NCBI GenBank assembly: GCA_009885205.1
Contig: VFLE01000071.1
Span: forward strand, 1-15,794
Direction: 5' to 3'
DNA from: Candidatus Shapirobacteria bacterium
GTDB taxonomy: Bacteria; Patescibacteriota; Microgenomatia; UBA12405
DNA: 15,794 nt
The position numbers and the translations under genes are program-made. Below, piece by piece: positions 1 through 7,812 of the stretch (position 1 is its first letter; each line of letters starts with the position of its first letter). A model generated the notes under the pieces. The model saw only the letters and a program-made list of their open reading frames with translations. It was not told the DNA's origin and made no database searches.

Positions 1-1315
1 ATTGAAAATTGTTTTGATTTTTAAAAACTCGGCGACTGGGGACTAAAATATAATCTGATTGTGATAATAAATTATTTAACTTAACTTTATTGTCATAATT
101 TTGGTCGAGAGTATAAAAATCAAAATTTATAAGATTAATGTTGGGACGTAATTTCAAATCAACTACATTGCCAGATTCAGTCAAAATTGTCGAGTTTTGG
201 GGGATATTTTTATTTATCCAATTTGAGGCTAAAACACGTGGATTTGATAAAAAATATTGGGAGAAGAACAATACTCCCGGGATAAGACAGAAACAGGTAA
301 CTAGCAACTGATAACTAGATTTTTTTAATTTTGAAATAAAAATAGTAGCGAACAGAGGAAAGACAAAAAAGATAGGACTCATAAAGCGAGTCCATTTGAC
401 AAAAAGACTAGCAAAATAAATAAAATATAAAACTGTTGGAACTAATATTAAAATTATTTTTAGAGTAGGTTTTTTGATAAATAAAAAGATACCAAAAAAT
501 GAAAACAGGAAAACTGGTAGACCAGAAACATAGGGGAAAATGTGGGTAAATTGAAATAAGTAAGAAGTGGTGTTTAAAAATTGGCGAGTGTAAAAAACTT
601 CAATAGCCCCAGTGGCAACACCAGTTTCGTATCGCATTGATGACAAAAAGTCGTTTATATTGATAATGTTGTAGGGAGAGGTAAGTAAAAAGATAAATGA
701 TAAAAGTAAAACGTAAAAAATAAGACTGAGAAATTCTTTTTTGTACAAACCAACTAAGATAATTGGCCAGATAAAGAATATGGCAGTAATTTTGCCGCCT
801 AGAGCAATGCCAGATAGAATTGCAGAAATGACGAAATATTTAAACTGAGGTTTGTCATAGATTTTTAATAAAAAATATAAATTAGCCACAAAAATAAATG
901 ACAACAAACTTTCGGTGGTGCCAAAGTGAGCAATTTGAATTAAACCAGGAGAAAAGATTAGTAAAAATAGATAGATCGTAGATGATAGATCGTGGGGAAA
1001 AAGTTTTTTTGATAATAAATAGGCGAAATATAAAAAAAGAAGAGAAAATATGGCGGAAAAAAATCTTAAAATATAAATTGAATTAGCAAAAGTATTTTTA
1101 ATATTTAATATATTTAGAGAAAAATAACCTAAATACAGGGGAAATTGGCCGTAGGCATAAAAGTGAGGATCGAGATTAGTTGATGAAAATTGGCTTAATG
1201 CAGTGGCCATATTGTTTTCATCGGGATGAGAAAAATAGCCACTGTCCCAAGTTTGTCCTAGAAAACGAGTGAAAAATGCTAATACAATCAGAAAAAGAGA
1301 CAACTTAGATGACAT
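1..1315 (-). CDS. GT39/ArnT-like membrane glycosyltransferase (C-terminus cut by window edge)
   Basis: An uninterrupted minus-strand frame runs from an ATG at 1315 to the window edge, giving 438 complete codons with no stop seen. The N-terminus has one hydrophobic helix followed by DSGYFSHPDENN. A HPDE motif after TM1 is typical of GT39/ArnT/PMT-type transferases, which move sugars from polyprenyl-phosphate carriers to extracytoplasmic acceptors. Many hydrophobic helices follow, with FGTTESLL near residue 140 and FVKWTRFMSPIFF near residue 320, both typical of this class in CPR genomes. The last ~80 visible residues are less hydrophobic, as expected for the start of the extracytoplasmic domain. 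The start overlaps the end of the UbiA-like gene by 11 bases, so the two are probably co-translated. Acceptor and donor cannot be told from sequence. I am sure it is a polytopic glycosyltransferase-like protein and less sure of the exact family. Confidence 0.75.
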   Translation of the reverse strand, partial: MSSKLSLFLIVLAFFTRFLGQTWDSGYFSHPDENNMATALSQFSSTNLDPHFYAYGQFPLYLGYFSLNILNIKNTFANSIYILRFFSAIFSLLFLYFAYLLSKKLFPHDLSSTIYLFLLIFSPGLIQIAHFGTTESLLSFIFVANLYFLLKIYDKPQFKYFVISAILSGIALGGKITAIFFIWPIILVGLYKKEFLSLIFYVLLLSFIFLLTSPYNIININDFLSSMRYETGVATGAIEVFYTRQFLNTTSYLFQFTHIFPYVSGLPVFLFSFFGIFLFIKKPTLKIILILVPTVLYFIYFASLFVKWTRFMSPIFFVFPLFATIFISKLKKSSYQLLVTCFCLIPGVLFFSQYFLSNPRVLASNWINKNIPQNSTILTESGNVVDLKLRPNINLINFDFYTLDQNYDNKVKLNNLLSQSDYILVPSRRVFKNQNNFQ

Positions 1316-2210
1316 ATAAAATTGACATCATCATCAAACCCCAAACTAAAACGGAAAAGATAAGAGGGATATCGGTAGTAACGACCTGCTCGGGTCGCTC
1401 GCCTTCTTGCATCTCAAAAATGATTTGACCATAGCGCATGATGCCAAAAATTACCGGCATCAAGGTAAGCATGTACCACTTGCGATCGAGAGCGGTGGGA
1501 TAATTTTCTAGTAAAAAATTATGAAGTTGACCATCAAATTGTAAAGGCTGGGCCAAAAAGGTAAACATAGCATAAGAAATAAGAGTACAAACAGCAAACA
1601 TGGTGATATAAAAACTTAAAAGTGCTTTGCCGTATCCACTTAGAGCAGCCCGAGATTTGCGACCGATATTTGATAACTCGCTCCGTCGTTTACCACTAGC
1701 AATAAACAGGGAAAGAAAAATGACGGTTAACATTATCCAGACTGGCAAATGATAACCAGTGGCAACTTCACCAGCAAAGGCACGAATAATAAAGAAAAAG
1801 GCAATACCAATAATATCAATGACAGCTTTTTTCTTTAAAACAAAGGTGTAAAAATATTGAAGGATGATAAATAGTAGGGCAATATAAAAAAAACTTTGAT
1901 TGATAGAAAAGGATAGACCTAGACCAATTATTAGTAAAATTGAGGCGGTAAATAGGGCAGTTTCAGAACTAAGATCGCCTCGAGCAAGGGGACGAAGTTT
2001 TTTGGTGGAATGGAGTCGATCTTTTTGGATATCAGCTAAATCATTGATTAAATATGAAGACGAGGAGAGCAAACAGAAGGCAATAAATGAGACAAGACTT
2101 TGAACAAAAGTTATCGGCTCAAAGATTTTGCCTGACAAAATAGCCGCAGCAAATAAATTTAAATTTTTGATCCACTGAGTGGGTCGAAGCGCTTCGATTA
2201 AGGCTATCAC
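1305..2210 (-). CDS. UbiA-family prenyltransferase, decaprenyl-phosphate phosphoribosyltransferase-like
   Basis: 301 residues from a GTG start one base after the preceding stop. It is a polytopic membrane protein. The first Asp-rich UbiA motif is NDLADIQKD at residues 56-64, followed by R65, H67, K70, K71 and R73-P74. The second conserved region is YTFVLKKKAVIDI at 121-133, with R143 and A146-G147. This motif set matches the branch that includes mycobacterial Rv3806c, which transfers 5-phosphoribose from PRPP to decaprenyl phosphate, better than the ubiquinone or menaquinone branches. The EGERPEQVV segment near the C-terminus also resembles that branch. By inference it makes a polyprenyl-phosphate-linked pentose in the membrane, possibly a donor for the adjacent GT39-like transferase whose start it overlaps. 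Substrate assignment is by family only. Confidence 0.82.
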   Translation of the reverse strand: MIALIEALRPTQWIKNLNLFAAAILSGKIFEPITFVQSLVSFIAFCLLSSSSYLINDLADIQKDRLHSTKKLRPLARGDLSSETALFTASILLIIGLGLSFSINQSFFYIALLFIILQYFYTFVLKKKAVIDIIGIAFFFIIRAFAGEVATGYHLPVWIMLTVIFLSLFIASGKRRSELSNIGRKSRAALSGYGKALLSFYITMFAVCTLISYAMFTFLAQPLQFDGQLHNFLLENYPTALDRKWYMLTLMPVIFGIMRYGQIIFEMQEGERPEQVVTTDIPLIFSVLVWGLMMMSILYVI

Positions 2211-2211
2211 A

Positions 2212-3225
2212 CTACAATAATATCAGGAATCCGAGTAAAGTGGCGATACCACCAATAATGGTCAAGGCTTGAGAAGGAAAATTAAATCCAGCATTGGGAA
2301 GGATTATCCTGGTGGGTGATGGACCTTGGGCAATGAAAGGAGGAGTGTTGGTTGGTTGACCTGGAGGAGTTGTGGGAGTAATGGTTGGTATTGTAGTGGT
2401 AGGGGTGACAGTGCCAGTAGAAGTTGGAGTGGGGGTGTTGGTTGGAGTCGGAGTGGGTGATAGAGTACCAGTGGGAGTGGGAGTGGGGGTGTCGGTAGTA
2501 ATAACAAAGGTAGGGGTAGGAGTGCGAGTTGGAGTAGGAGTATTTATTCGAATAGTAGGAGTTGGAGTGTCAGTATTTTTTTCATTACAACTGTCGCGAT
2601 CCTCGACACTAATAAAACAACTACCTGATTCGGAATCTATTTGTTGAGTACCACAAAAATTATTATCAAAACAGACACTACTAACATTTCTAACAACTGT
2701 TTGATTTTTTTGACAACCCTCGCCCATACCAAATTGATTTGAGCATTTGTATTTGTAGGCAACATTAATATTTCCTGTAATACAGCGACCAGAAATCTTT
2801 AGACCTAATTCGGTACAGCTAAATTTATTGGGATCAACTCCACCACTGTCAGTCGGACAATTATTGGTGTCGGGAGTGGTACACTGCCAATCATTTGGAT
2901 CAAGTACTGTTAAACATTTACACATATAACCAGTATTTTTGCCAGAACTATTTTGCTGACATGATGTTTGACCAGAACTACATTTGTCACCAGCCATCGG
3001 GGTATCGGGACCTTCGGGGGTATCAATTAAAGCATTCATGTCGCCACCGTGGGCATTGGCACAATCTTGCCGGGCTTTGGGGCTACCAAGATCTTTACAC
3101 TTGGTAATCCTGCCGCCTTCGGCTTTGTTGCGATTGTCAGCATTTTGAAAAGTGAGATAAACAGCACCAGTCAGAGACAACAACAAAAAAACAATGCCAA
3201 ATATGGCGTAATACTTATTTTTCAT
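2212..3225 (-). CDS. Cys-rich surface protein with TPTP linker and LPNAG C-terminal anchor signal
   Basis: 337 residues. A signal-anchor helix at about 6-26 is followed by an extracytoplasmic region (about 40-215) with 16 cysteines, an even number that suggests disulfides in an exported domain. A low-complexity Thr-Pro-Thr-Pro linker spans about 218-307. The C-terminus has LPNAG at 309-313 followed directly by a hydrophobic helix to residue 337, with no basic tail. This layout resembles cell-wall sorting signals, though the motif is LPxAG rather than LPxTG. The N-terminus (MKNK, hydrophobic core, VYLT) closely parallels that of the protein encoded just upstream. The ATG overlaps that gene by 11 bases, and the stop is one base before the UbiA-like start. 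No enzyme motif is visible. The Cys-rich domain is not one I recognise. Confidence 0.75.
   Translation of the reverse strand: MKNKYYAIFGIVFLLLSLTGAVYLTFQNADNRNKAEGGRITKCKDLGSPKARQDCANAHGGDMNALIDTPEGPDTPMAGDKCSSGQTSCQQNSSGKNTGYMCKCLTVLDPNDWQCTTPDTNNCPTDSGGVDPNKFSCTELGLKISGRCITGNINVAYKYKCSNQFGMGEGCQKNQTVVRNVSSVCFDNNFCGTQQIDSESGSCFISVEDRDSCNEKNTDTPTPTIRINTPTPTRTPTPTFVITTDTPTPTPTGTLSPTPTPTNTPTPTSTGTVTPTTTIPTITPTTPPGQPTNTPPFIAQGPSPTRIILPNAGFNFPSQALTIIGGIATLLGFLILL
2310..2572 (-). repeat. Low-complexity Thr-Pro repeat region
   Basis: The coding strand carries runs of ACT/ACA/ACC plus CCT/CCA/CCC codons, interrupted by short RIN, FVITTD, GTLS and STGTV spacers. This encodes the TPTPT stalk before the LPNAG anchor. 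The DNA is degenerate at third positions, so it is a protein-level repeat rather than a recently expanded DNA satellite. Open frames on the other strand here (Gly-Val repeats) are shadows. Confidence 0.85.
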
Positions 3226-4435
3226 CTTTATTAAAAAAGTATAATGAAAAACTTAGTGTAAATAAAGAGGATAATATTAAAAGGTAAAAAGGAAAGGCAT
3301 TGCCAGTAACAGGAACACCTGATTTGGTGGAAGGTTTGCTGGTTCTAACAGTGGGGATAGTTGAAGGTAAAATAGTCGGGACAATGGTGGCTGAAGGGGT
3401 GGCCGAAAATGAAAGGGGAGAAGTGGCATTGGTAGTAATAATAATAGTAAAATTTCGTTGAAGAAGTTCTGAACCCAAGGTTACAGTCAAAATATGTTTG
3501 CCTAAACTTAAATTTTTGTCCGGAGACCAATTCCAAGAACCATCATTTTTACTGGTAGTTTTGCCAATAATATCAGTATCTATACTTAAATTTACAGGAG
3601 AATTATTTTTGCCAACTCCAAAAATATCGGGGCGAAGTGAGGTAATTGACTCACCCTCGGAGGGAGAAGTAATGGATAATTTGGAATTGAGAATTATAGG
3701 GGTAGAGGTAGAAACAGGAATGGTAACTCCTGGGCCGGTACCTAATTGTGGAGTAAAACCTTGGCCAACAATAATATTGGGGACAGGATCATTTTTGGAT
3801 AAACTATTTTCGACTTGGGTTAGTTGACCATCGGGGGTATAAATTAAAATGTCTTCGGTTCCACCAGTGGGAGGAATAAATGGAGCGGATTTATCTTGAG
3901 TAAAACTGTTACTCAATAAAATGTGCCACTGACCATCACTATCGGTTAAAGCTGAAAGGGGCCAGGCACCAGAAATGTTTAAATATATAATAGTATTGGG
4001 ACTAGGTTTGTTTGAAGCCAAAACTACTTTGCCCCAAGCTAAGTTAGCGGTAGAAGTCTGAGTCGAAACTTGGGGAGCAGTTTTAAAATTAAAAGAAGGT
4101 TGTTGGTGCTGTTGGCCGTTGGCAATAATATAGTACTGATATAAAGTTGAAGCTTGTAAATTATCAATACGATAATAATGAGTTGTTAGTTTATCTCCAA
4201 AATTAGGGATGGTTTTGCCATTAATGGTCAAGCTAGTGGAACAGGTAGCAGAGGTTAAAAAAGAAATATCGGCTGATTTGTTGGTTAAATTGGTGACTTG
4301 AACACCGGTGGGAGTACAGTCGCCCGAGGCTTTGGAAACGGTATTGGTACGCCTGAGAGTTAACCAAACACCGGCAAATAAAATAAATAATAATAAAATT
4401 GTGCCTAAAATTGAGGGAATTCGTTTATTTTTCAC
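3215..4435 (-). CDS. FN3/Ig-like multidomain surface protein with VPVTG C-terminal anchor signal
   Basis: 406 residues from a GTG at 4435. A TTG at 4450 is possible, but the GTG gives an MKNK N-terminus matching the downstream surface protein and an 11-base overlap like the neighbours. Visible segments are a signal-anchor helix (8-27), an FN3-like beta domain (about 40-118, with RIDNLQASTLYQYYI), a carboxypeptidase-regulatory-like segment (about 125-215, with ALTDSDGQWHI) and a bacterial Ig-like domain (about 250-335, with ITSPSEGESI, then NDGSWNWSP and GKHILTVT). A Ser/Thr/Pro linker leads to VPVTG at 374-378, a hydrophobic helix (381-402) and a charged NKDEK tail. That C-terminal layout is the classic order of a sortase signal, with V for L. 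It is probably an adhesive or structural surface protein. Domain calls are from pattern only. Confidence 0.78.
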   Translation of the reverse strand: MKNKRIPSILGTILLLFILFAGVWLTLRRTNTVSKASGDCTPTGVQVTNLTNKSADISFLTSATCSTSLTINGKTIPNFGDKLTTHYYRIDNLQASTLYQYYIIANGQQHQQPSFNFKTAPQVSTQTSTANLAWGKVVLASNKPSPNTIIYLNISGAWPLSALTDSDGQWHILLSNSFTQDKSAPFIPPTGGTEDILIYTPDGQLTQVENSLSKNDPVPNIIVGQGFTPQLGTGPGVTIPVSTSTPIILNSKLSITSPSEGESITSLRPDIFGVGKNNSPVNLSIDTDIIGKTTSKNDGSWNWSPDKNLSLGKHILTVTLGSELLQRNFTIIITTNATSPLSFSATPSATIVPTILPSTIPTVRTSKPSTKSGVPVTGNAFPFYLLILSSLFTLSFSLYFFNKDEK

Positions 4436-4631
4436 TATTTCTTTTCTCAATCAAATCAATAACCTCAAGTTTTAAATCAAGATTAATGGACTTACCCAAG
4501 GAATTATTTTGGGCGACATTTAGAGGTTTCACCAAATTATCATAACTTTTGGCAACAACAATGGCAAATAGACTAACAAAAGTCATGACTGAAACAGCTA
4601 AAAAATAGGATAAAAACTTATTTTTTTTCAT
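4425..4631 (-). CDS. Small single-pass membrane protein between pilO-like and surface protein genes
   Basis: 68 residues from the ATG at 4631, which gives MKKNK followed by a hydrophobic helix at about 6-27 and a polar, probably extracytoplasmic, tail rich in Asn, Lys and Leu. A start 27 bases further upstream is open but would add a non-signal-like leader. The ATG lies inside the end of the pilO-like gene (14-base overlap), and its own end overlaps the next gene by 11 bases. It occupies the place where pilP sits in classical pilMNOP operons, but it has no lipobox and no similarity to PilP that I can see. I do not recognise the family. It is real by context: tight overlaps on both sides and a coherent membrane topology. 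Confidence 0.6.
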   Translation of the reverse strand: MKKNKFLSYFLAVSVMTFVSLFAIVVAKSYDNLVKPLNVAQNNSLGKSINLDLKLEVIDLIEKRNSEK

Positions 4632-5223
4632 TTTGATTTTGCCAAAAAAATATATCAATGGGGAGAATAAGATTTATTTGATTATTTGATTGCGAATCTT
4701 TGTCCTGAGAAAAAGTGAGGCTAGGAATATCAATAACTCGGCGACTATTTAACAGGGTGGTGATTAAACCAAGACTAGAGGTAAATGAGGCACTGGTACT
4801 GATTTGGGTAGAAAAATAATTTTTATCAGATTGAGCGAAACTTATTTTGTCGAGAATTAAATTATTTTGGGAAGAAACTTGGTCAACTTGATTTTTGGCT
4901 TGAAGAAAATTTTGGGTTGAAGGAAGAGCGTCGTCAACTAGATAGTATTTTTCTTGAATAGTGGCAAAGTTATCTTGAGCCATAATAATTTGGTCAATTT
5001 TAGTGGTTAGTTTGGTAGAAAGGATTTCTTTGAATTTGATATCGCCAACTAGAGTAGAAATGGTAAACAGGGTGGGGCGAATAGCAAAAAAGAGAAAAAA
5101 AGTGATGAGAGAAAAAGTAACTATCAACTCAAACAGATGACGGCTTTTTTCGATTTCTCGTTGCTTTTTGATAAATTCAAACAAGGGGGATAATTTGGAA
5201 ATACTAGGTTGCAGGTTGATCAC
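4618..5223 (-). CDS. pilO: PilO-like type IV pilus inner-membrane platform protein
   Basis: 201 residues from a GTG start. The topology is that of PilO: a short cytoplasmic N-terminus, one transmembrane helix (about 34-55), a long helical, probably coiled-coil segment (about 60-130), then a small mixed domain. The alpha/beta part has ISTSASFTSSLGLITTLLNSRRVIDIPSLTF, which matches the usual PilO pattern of a helix followed by a strand. In other bacteria PilO dimerises with PilN to link the cytoplasmic ATPase/PilM ring to the outer parts of the pilus machine. Its start overlaps the pilN-like gene by 20 bases, which is the standard pilN-pilO order. Sequence conservation in this family is low, so the call rests on topology and order. 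Confidence 0.68.
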   Translation of the reverse strand: MINLQPSISKLSPLFEFIKKQREIEKSRHLFELIVTFSLITFFLFFAIRPTLFTISTLVGDIKFKEILSTKLTTKIDQIIMAQDNFATIQEKYYLVDDALPSTQNFLQAKNQVDQVSSQNNLILDKISFAQSDKNYFSTQISTSASFTSSLGLITTLLNSRRVIDIPSLTFSQDKDSQSNNQINLILPIDIFFWQNQNEKK

Positions 5224-5764
5224 TTTTTGGTTTAAACTTTAAAAAGATATCAACAAAATATTTGGCATCTTTTGATTTTTTTTCGATTTTACGAATATCA
5301 ACTGTGGCAATATTGGGGTTTTGGGATAGATTTACAATTAGATTAACTAATGAATCTTCTTGATAGGAATAAATACTAACTAGGGCAGTATCTCGATTGA
5401 GGGTCAAATTTTGAAAAAAAATGTCGGCAGGAAGGGAGGAAACTAGAGCTGTAATATTTTGGACATATTTTGGTTGATTTTTGTATTGGGTGTCGATATA
5501 TTTTAAACGACTTTGGAGTGAAGAATATTCTTTGTCAAATTCGGCGGTACTATCGACAATCGCTTTTTGTTGACGTAAGGTTTCGGATAAATCAGAATTT
5601 TGGCGATCAAGCCAAAAACGGGAGAGAAAGGCAGAAATGACGATTAACTCGGTAAAAACAATAATATATCGACCAATTGAACTGGAGTAACGAATGATAC
5701 GTGAGGAGAGACTGTTATTGTCTGATTCTTGTGGTAGTAGAGTAATCTCTTTTTGACCTCGCAT
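5204..5764 (-). CDS. pilN: PilN-like type IV pilus inner-membrane platform protein
   Basis: 186 residues from ATG. The N-terminal tail carries EITLLPQE, which resembles the INLLP motif with which PilN binds PilM. One transmembrane helix follows (about 32-50), then a coiled-coil stretch (about 52-100) and a C-terminal alpha/beta domain with LPADIFFQNLTL and a VDIRKIEKK strand, typical of the fimbrial assembly (PilN) family. It overlaps the pilO-like gene by 20 bases. It lies 21 bases after murJ, and no pilM is present at this locus even though PilM normally precedes PilN. The 21-base gap contains TATACT and TATACA on the minus strand, so an internal promoter is possible. Confidence 0.72.
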   Translation of the reverse strand: MRGQKEITLLPQESDNNSLSSRIIRYSSSIGRYIIVFTELIVISAFLSRFWLDRQNSDLSETLRQQKAIVDSTAEFDKEYSSLQSRLKYIDTQYKNQPKYVQNITALVSSLPADIFFQNLTLNRDTALVSIYSYQEDSLVNLIVNLSQNPNIATVDIRKIEKKSKDAKYFVDIFLKFKPKSDQPAT

Positions 5765-5785
5765 AGTGTATACAATCAGTATAAG

Positions 5786-7399
5786 CTAAAGGTCGGTAAA
5801 AAGGGAAGAAGCTTTTTTGAAAAAGCGGTTGAATTCACCAAGTTCGTCGATGTGTAACAATAATGAAGCGAGAATATAAGCCAAAATACCGACAACAAAA
5901 CACAAGACAAAAGCAATAACGACAAACATGGTTTTGCTGGTATCAAAAATAAATTGATCAAATATTTGGAGAGAAAGCCAACTCATCAAACTAGCAAAAA
6001 CAGAAGCCAGAAAAATTTTGGTGATACGCCAATAAATTTTTGACCAACCAGGTCCATCAACTTTTTTGACGAAAACAAAACATAGTCCAAAACATTGGAC
6101 TAAATTACTAAGCGAGGCCGAAACTGCCAACCCCAAAATCCCCCAGTTAGTAAAATTGACAAAAATGTAACTAGTAAAGACATTTATAACTAAAGAAAAA
6201 ATAGAGATTTTGAGTGGGGTTTTAGTATCGTGCAGGGCATAGAAGGCGCGAACTAAAATTTGGATAATAGCTTGAGAGGCAATCACCGGGACTAAAAAAG
6301 CCAGAGTTTTGGCAGTGAGAAGAGTGGCCGACCAAGGAAATTGCTTGGCACCAAAGGCAATGCGGACAATGGCCACCCGATTGACCAAAATTAAAGCAGA
6401 GATAGGCAGAGCCAAATAAAGACTGCGAACAATAGTTTTGCGAACAGTGTCACGAAAAACATCAAGCTGATTTCGAGCGACACTTTTTGACAAAATAGGG
6501 AGTGAAGCCTGACCGACAGTAGAACCAAAAATACGACTGGGAAGATAAATTAATTGGAGAGATAAGTTTAGGATAGAAATGGAACCAGTAGCTAGAGACG
6601 AGGCAAAAAACAAGGTGACAGTGTTTTCGATTTCACCTAAACCAAGTGATAGTGACCGCGGTAACATCAGACGAAAAACTTCTTTGACCCCGGATAAATT
6701 TTGATTAATAATTAATTTGTATTTGAACCCTCGACGACGTAATAAGGGAATTTGGATGGCGAGATGGAAAAAGGCGCCGACAACCGCTCCATAGACTGGA
6801 CCATAAATTCCAAAAATAGGGACAAGGGTAAAAATAGAAAGAATTATAAAAATATTGTAAATAATGGGAGAAAGCGAGGGGACTAAAAAATTTTGACCAA
6901 CATGTAAAATACCGGTGACAAAGTTGCTAAGCAAAAAGAATATTTGAGCCAAGAGTAAAATCCGAGTCATGTTGACCATCAAATCAATTTGATAGTCGCT
7001 AAACCCTTGAGCAATTAAAAGTGAAAGTGGGCGGACGAAAATAAAGATAATGATGGCAGAAATGGTAAAAACCAAAAGCAAAATATTGATAACTGAAGAA
7101 GCCATTTGATAGGCAATTTTTTTGTCTTTGTGTAAATAACTGGCAAAGACGGGGATAAAAGAAGCTGAAAGAGCACCGGTAACGAGTAATTTAAAAATAA
7201 GATCGGGAAGACGAAAGGCAGCATTGTAGGCATCAAGGTCAAGAAGGCAGCAGCCAAAAAATTGGGAATAAAGAAAACGAGTCCGTAAAAAACCCAAGAT
7301 AGCAGAAATAATAAAAGTTATGGCTAAAATTACTGAAGCAGAGGAAATTGAATTTTGACGCCGACTGAGATATTTTTTGACTTTAGTAAAAGAGTACAT
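5786..7399 (-). CDS. murJ: Lipid II flippase MurJ (MviN family)
   Basis: 537 residues, about the usual length of MurJ, with 13-14 hydrophobic helices. The N-terminus holds the family hallmark AITFIISAILGFLRTRFLYSQFFG. Other MurJ-like segments are DAYNAAFRLPDLIFKLLVTGALSASFIPVF, VGAFFHLAIQIPLLRRRGF and ALHDTKTPLKIS. The conserved arginines and prolines of the first helix pair are present. MurJ moves lipid II across the membrane for peptidoglycan synthesis, so the cell makes its own wall. It heads the long minus-strand envelope operon and is transcribed divergently from rpsT. Its ATG is five bases after a perfect TATAAT, predicting a leaderless message. Confidence 0.95.
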   Translation of the reverse strand: MYSFTKVKKYLSRRQNSISSASVILAITFIISAILGFLRTRFLYSQFFGCCLLDLDAYNAAFRLPDLIFKLLVTGALSASFIPVFASYLHKDKKIAYQMASSVINILLLVFTISAIIIFIFVRPLSLLIAQGFSDYQIDLMVNMTRILLLAQIFFLLSNFVTGILHVGQNFLVPSLSPIIYNIFIILSIFTLVPIFGIYGPVYGAVVGAFFHLAIQIPLLRRRGFKYKLIINQNLSGVKEVFRLMLPRSLSLGLGEIENTVTLFFASSLATGSISILNLSLQLIYLPSRIFGSTVGQASLPILSKSVARNQLDVFRDTVRKTIVRSLYLALPISALILVNRVAIVRIAFGAKQFPWSATLLTAKTLAFLVPVIASQAIIQILVRAFYALHDTKTPLKISIFSLVINVFTSYIFVNFTNWGILGLAVSASLSNLVQCFGLCFVFVKKVDGPGWSKIYWRITKIFLASVFASLMSWLSLQIFDQFIFDTSKTMFVVIAFVLCFVVGILAYILASLLLHIDELGEFNRFFKKASSLFTDL

Positions 7400-7410
7400 G
7401 GCTTATTATA
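7400..7410 (-). promoter_or_regulatory. murJ promoter -10 (leaderless spacing)
   Basis: On the minus strand TATAAT occupies 7410-7405, with five bases between it and the ATG at 7399. Transcription would start at about the first base of the codon. No good -35 is seen 16-18 bases upstream. Confidence 0.55.
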
Positions 7411-7418
7411 AGGTGATA

Positions 7419-7427
7419 TGCTAAAAT
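7419..7427 (+). promoter_or_regulatory. rpsT extended -10 promoter (leaderless spacing)
   Basis: TGCTAAAAT is an extended -10 (TGn plus TAAAAT). Six bases separate it from the ATG at 7434. There is no Shine-Dalgarno sequence and no clear -35. Confidence 0.55.
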
Positions 7428-7433
7428 AACCAC

Positions 7434-7787
7434 ATGCCAATTTCAAGATCAGCCAAAAAATCATTACGTAAGTCAATTAAAAATAAAAAGGTTAACGTGT
7501 CTTTTAAGGAAAAACTTAAAAAACTAATTAAGCTGTACTTGGTCAAACCGACAGCAGACGGTTATAAGGAAGTTCAGTCGATGTTAGACCAGGCCAAACA
7601 AAAAAATATTTTTCATATTAATAAAGTTTCCAGACTAAAATCGAGATTAAACAAAAAGTTTGGTGAAGGCAAAGCTGCTGTAACAACCACAGCTAAACAA
7701 ATTGCCAAAAAGAAAACAACTAAGAAAGTAAATAAAAAGACCGTAGTCAAGAAAGTAATCAAACCTGTTGCCAAAAAAATGTCATAG
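7434..7787 (+). CDS. rpsT: 30S ribosomal protein bS20 with extended Lys-rich C-terminal tail
   Basis: 117 residues. The first ~83 follow the bS20 pattern: MPISRSAKKSLRKS at the start, a three-helix basic bundle, and KNIFHINKVSRLKSRLNKKF at about 58-77, matching the family's IHKNKAARxKSRLxK segment. bS20 binds 16S rRNA early in small-subunit assembly. The remaining ~35 residues are an extension rich in Lys, Thr and Val, with TTAKQIAKKKTTKKVNKK. Typical bS20 is about 85-90 residues, so the tail is extra. It resembles the disordered basic tails of some CPR ribosomal proteins. It is the first gene of the plus-strand unit leading into metG. Confidence 0.88.
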   Translation: MPISRSAKKSLRKSIKNKKVNVSFKEKLKKLIKLYLVKPTADGYKEVQSMLDQAKQKNIFHINKVSRLKSRLNKKFGEGKAAVTTTAKQIAKKKTTKKVNKKTVVKKVIKPVAKKMS

Positions 7788-7788
7788 T

Positions 7789-7801
7789 CCCACATTGTGG
7801 G
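7789..7801 (+). terminator. Small hairpin after rpsT, weak terminator candidate
   Basis: CCCAC-ATT-GTGGG starts one base after the rpsT stop, forming a 5-bp GC-rich stem with a 3-base loop. It is followed by CTAATTTAAG rather than a clean U-run, so termination would be inefficient at best. Confidence 0.3.
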
Positions 7802-7812
7802 CTAATTTAAGT

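Noticed and set aside
1900..2103. Plus-strand frame of 67 codons across the UbiA-like gene
   Set aside because: It is fully antisense to a conserved enzyme, with no promoter or family resemblance.
2172..2197. Two neighbouring palindromes (CCACTGAGTGG and TCGAAGCGCTTCGA) at the start of the UbiA-like gene
   Set aside because: They encode conserved residues IEALRPTQW; codon constraint explains them well enough and there is no border motif.
2372..2647. Plus-strand open frame with Gly-Val repeats
   Set aside because: It is the antisense shadow of the Thr-Pro linker codons; composition and lack of a start signal argue against a gene.
4436..4450. TTG start adding five residues to the FN3/Ig-like surface protein
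   Set aside because: The GTG at 4435 gives the MKNK N-terminus shared with the neighbour and the recurrent 11-base overlap.
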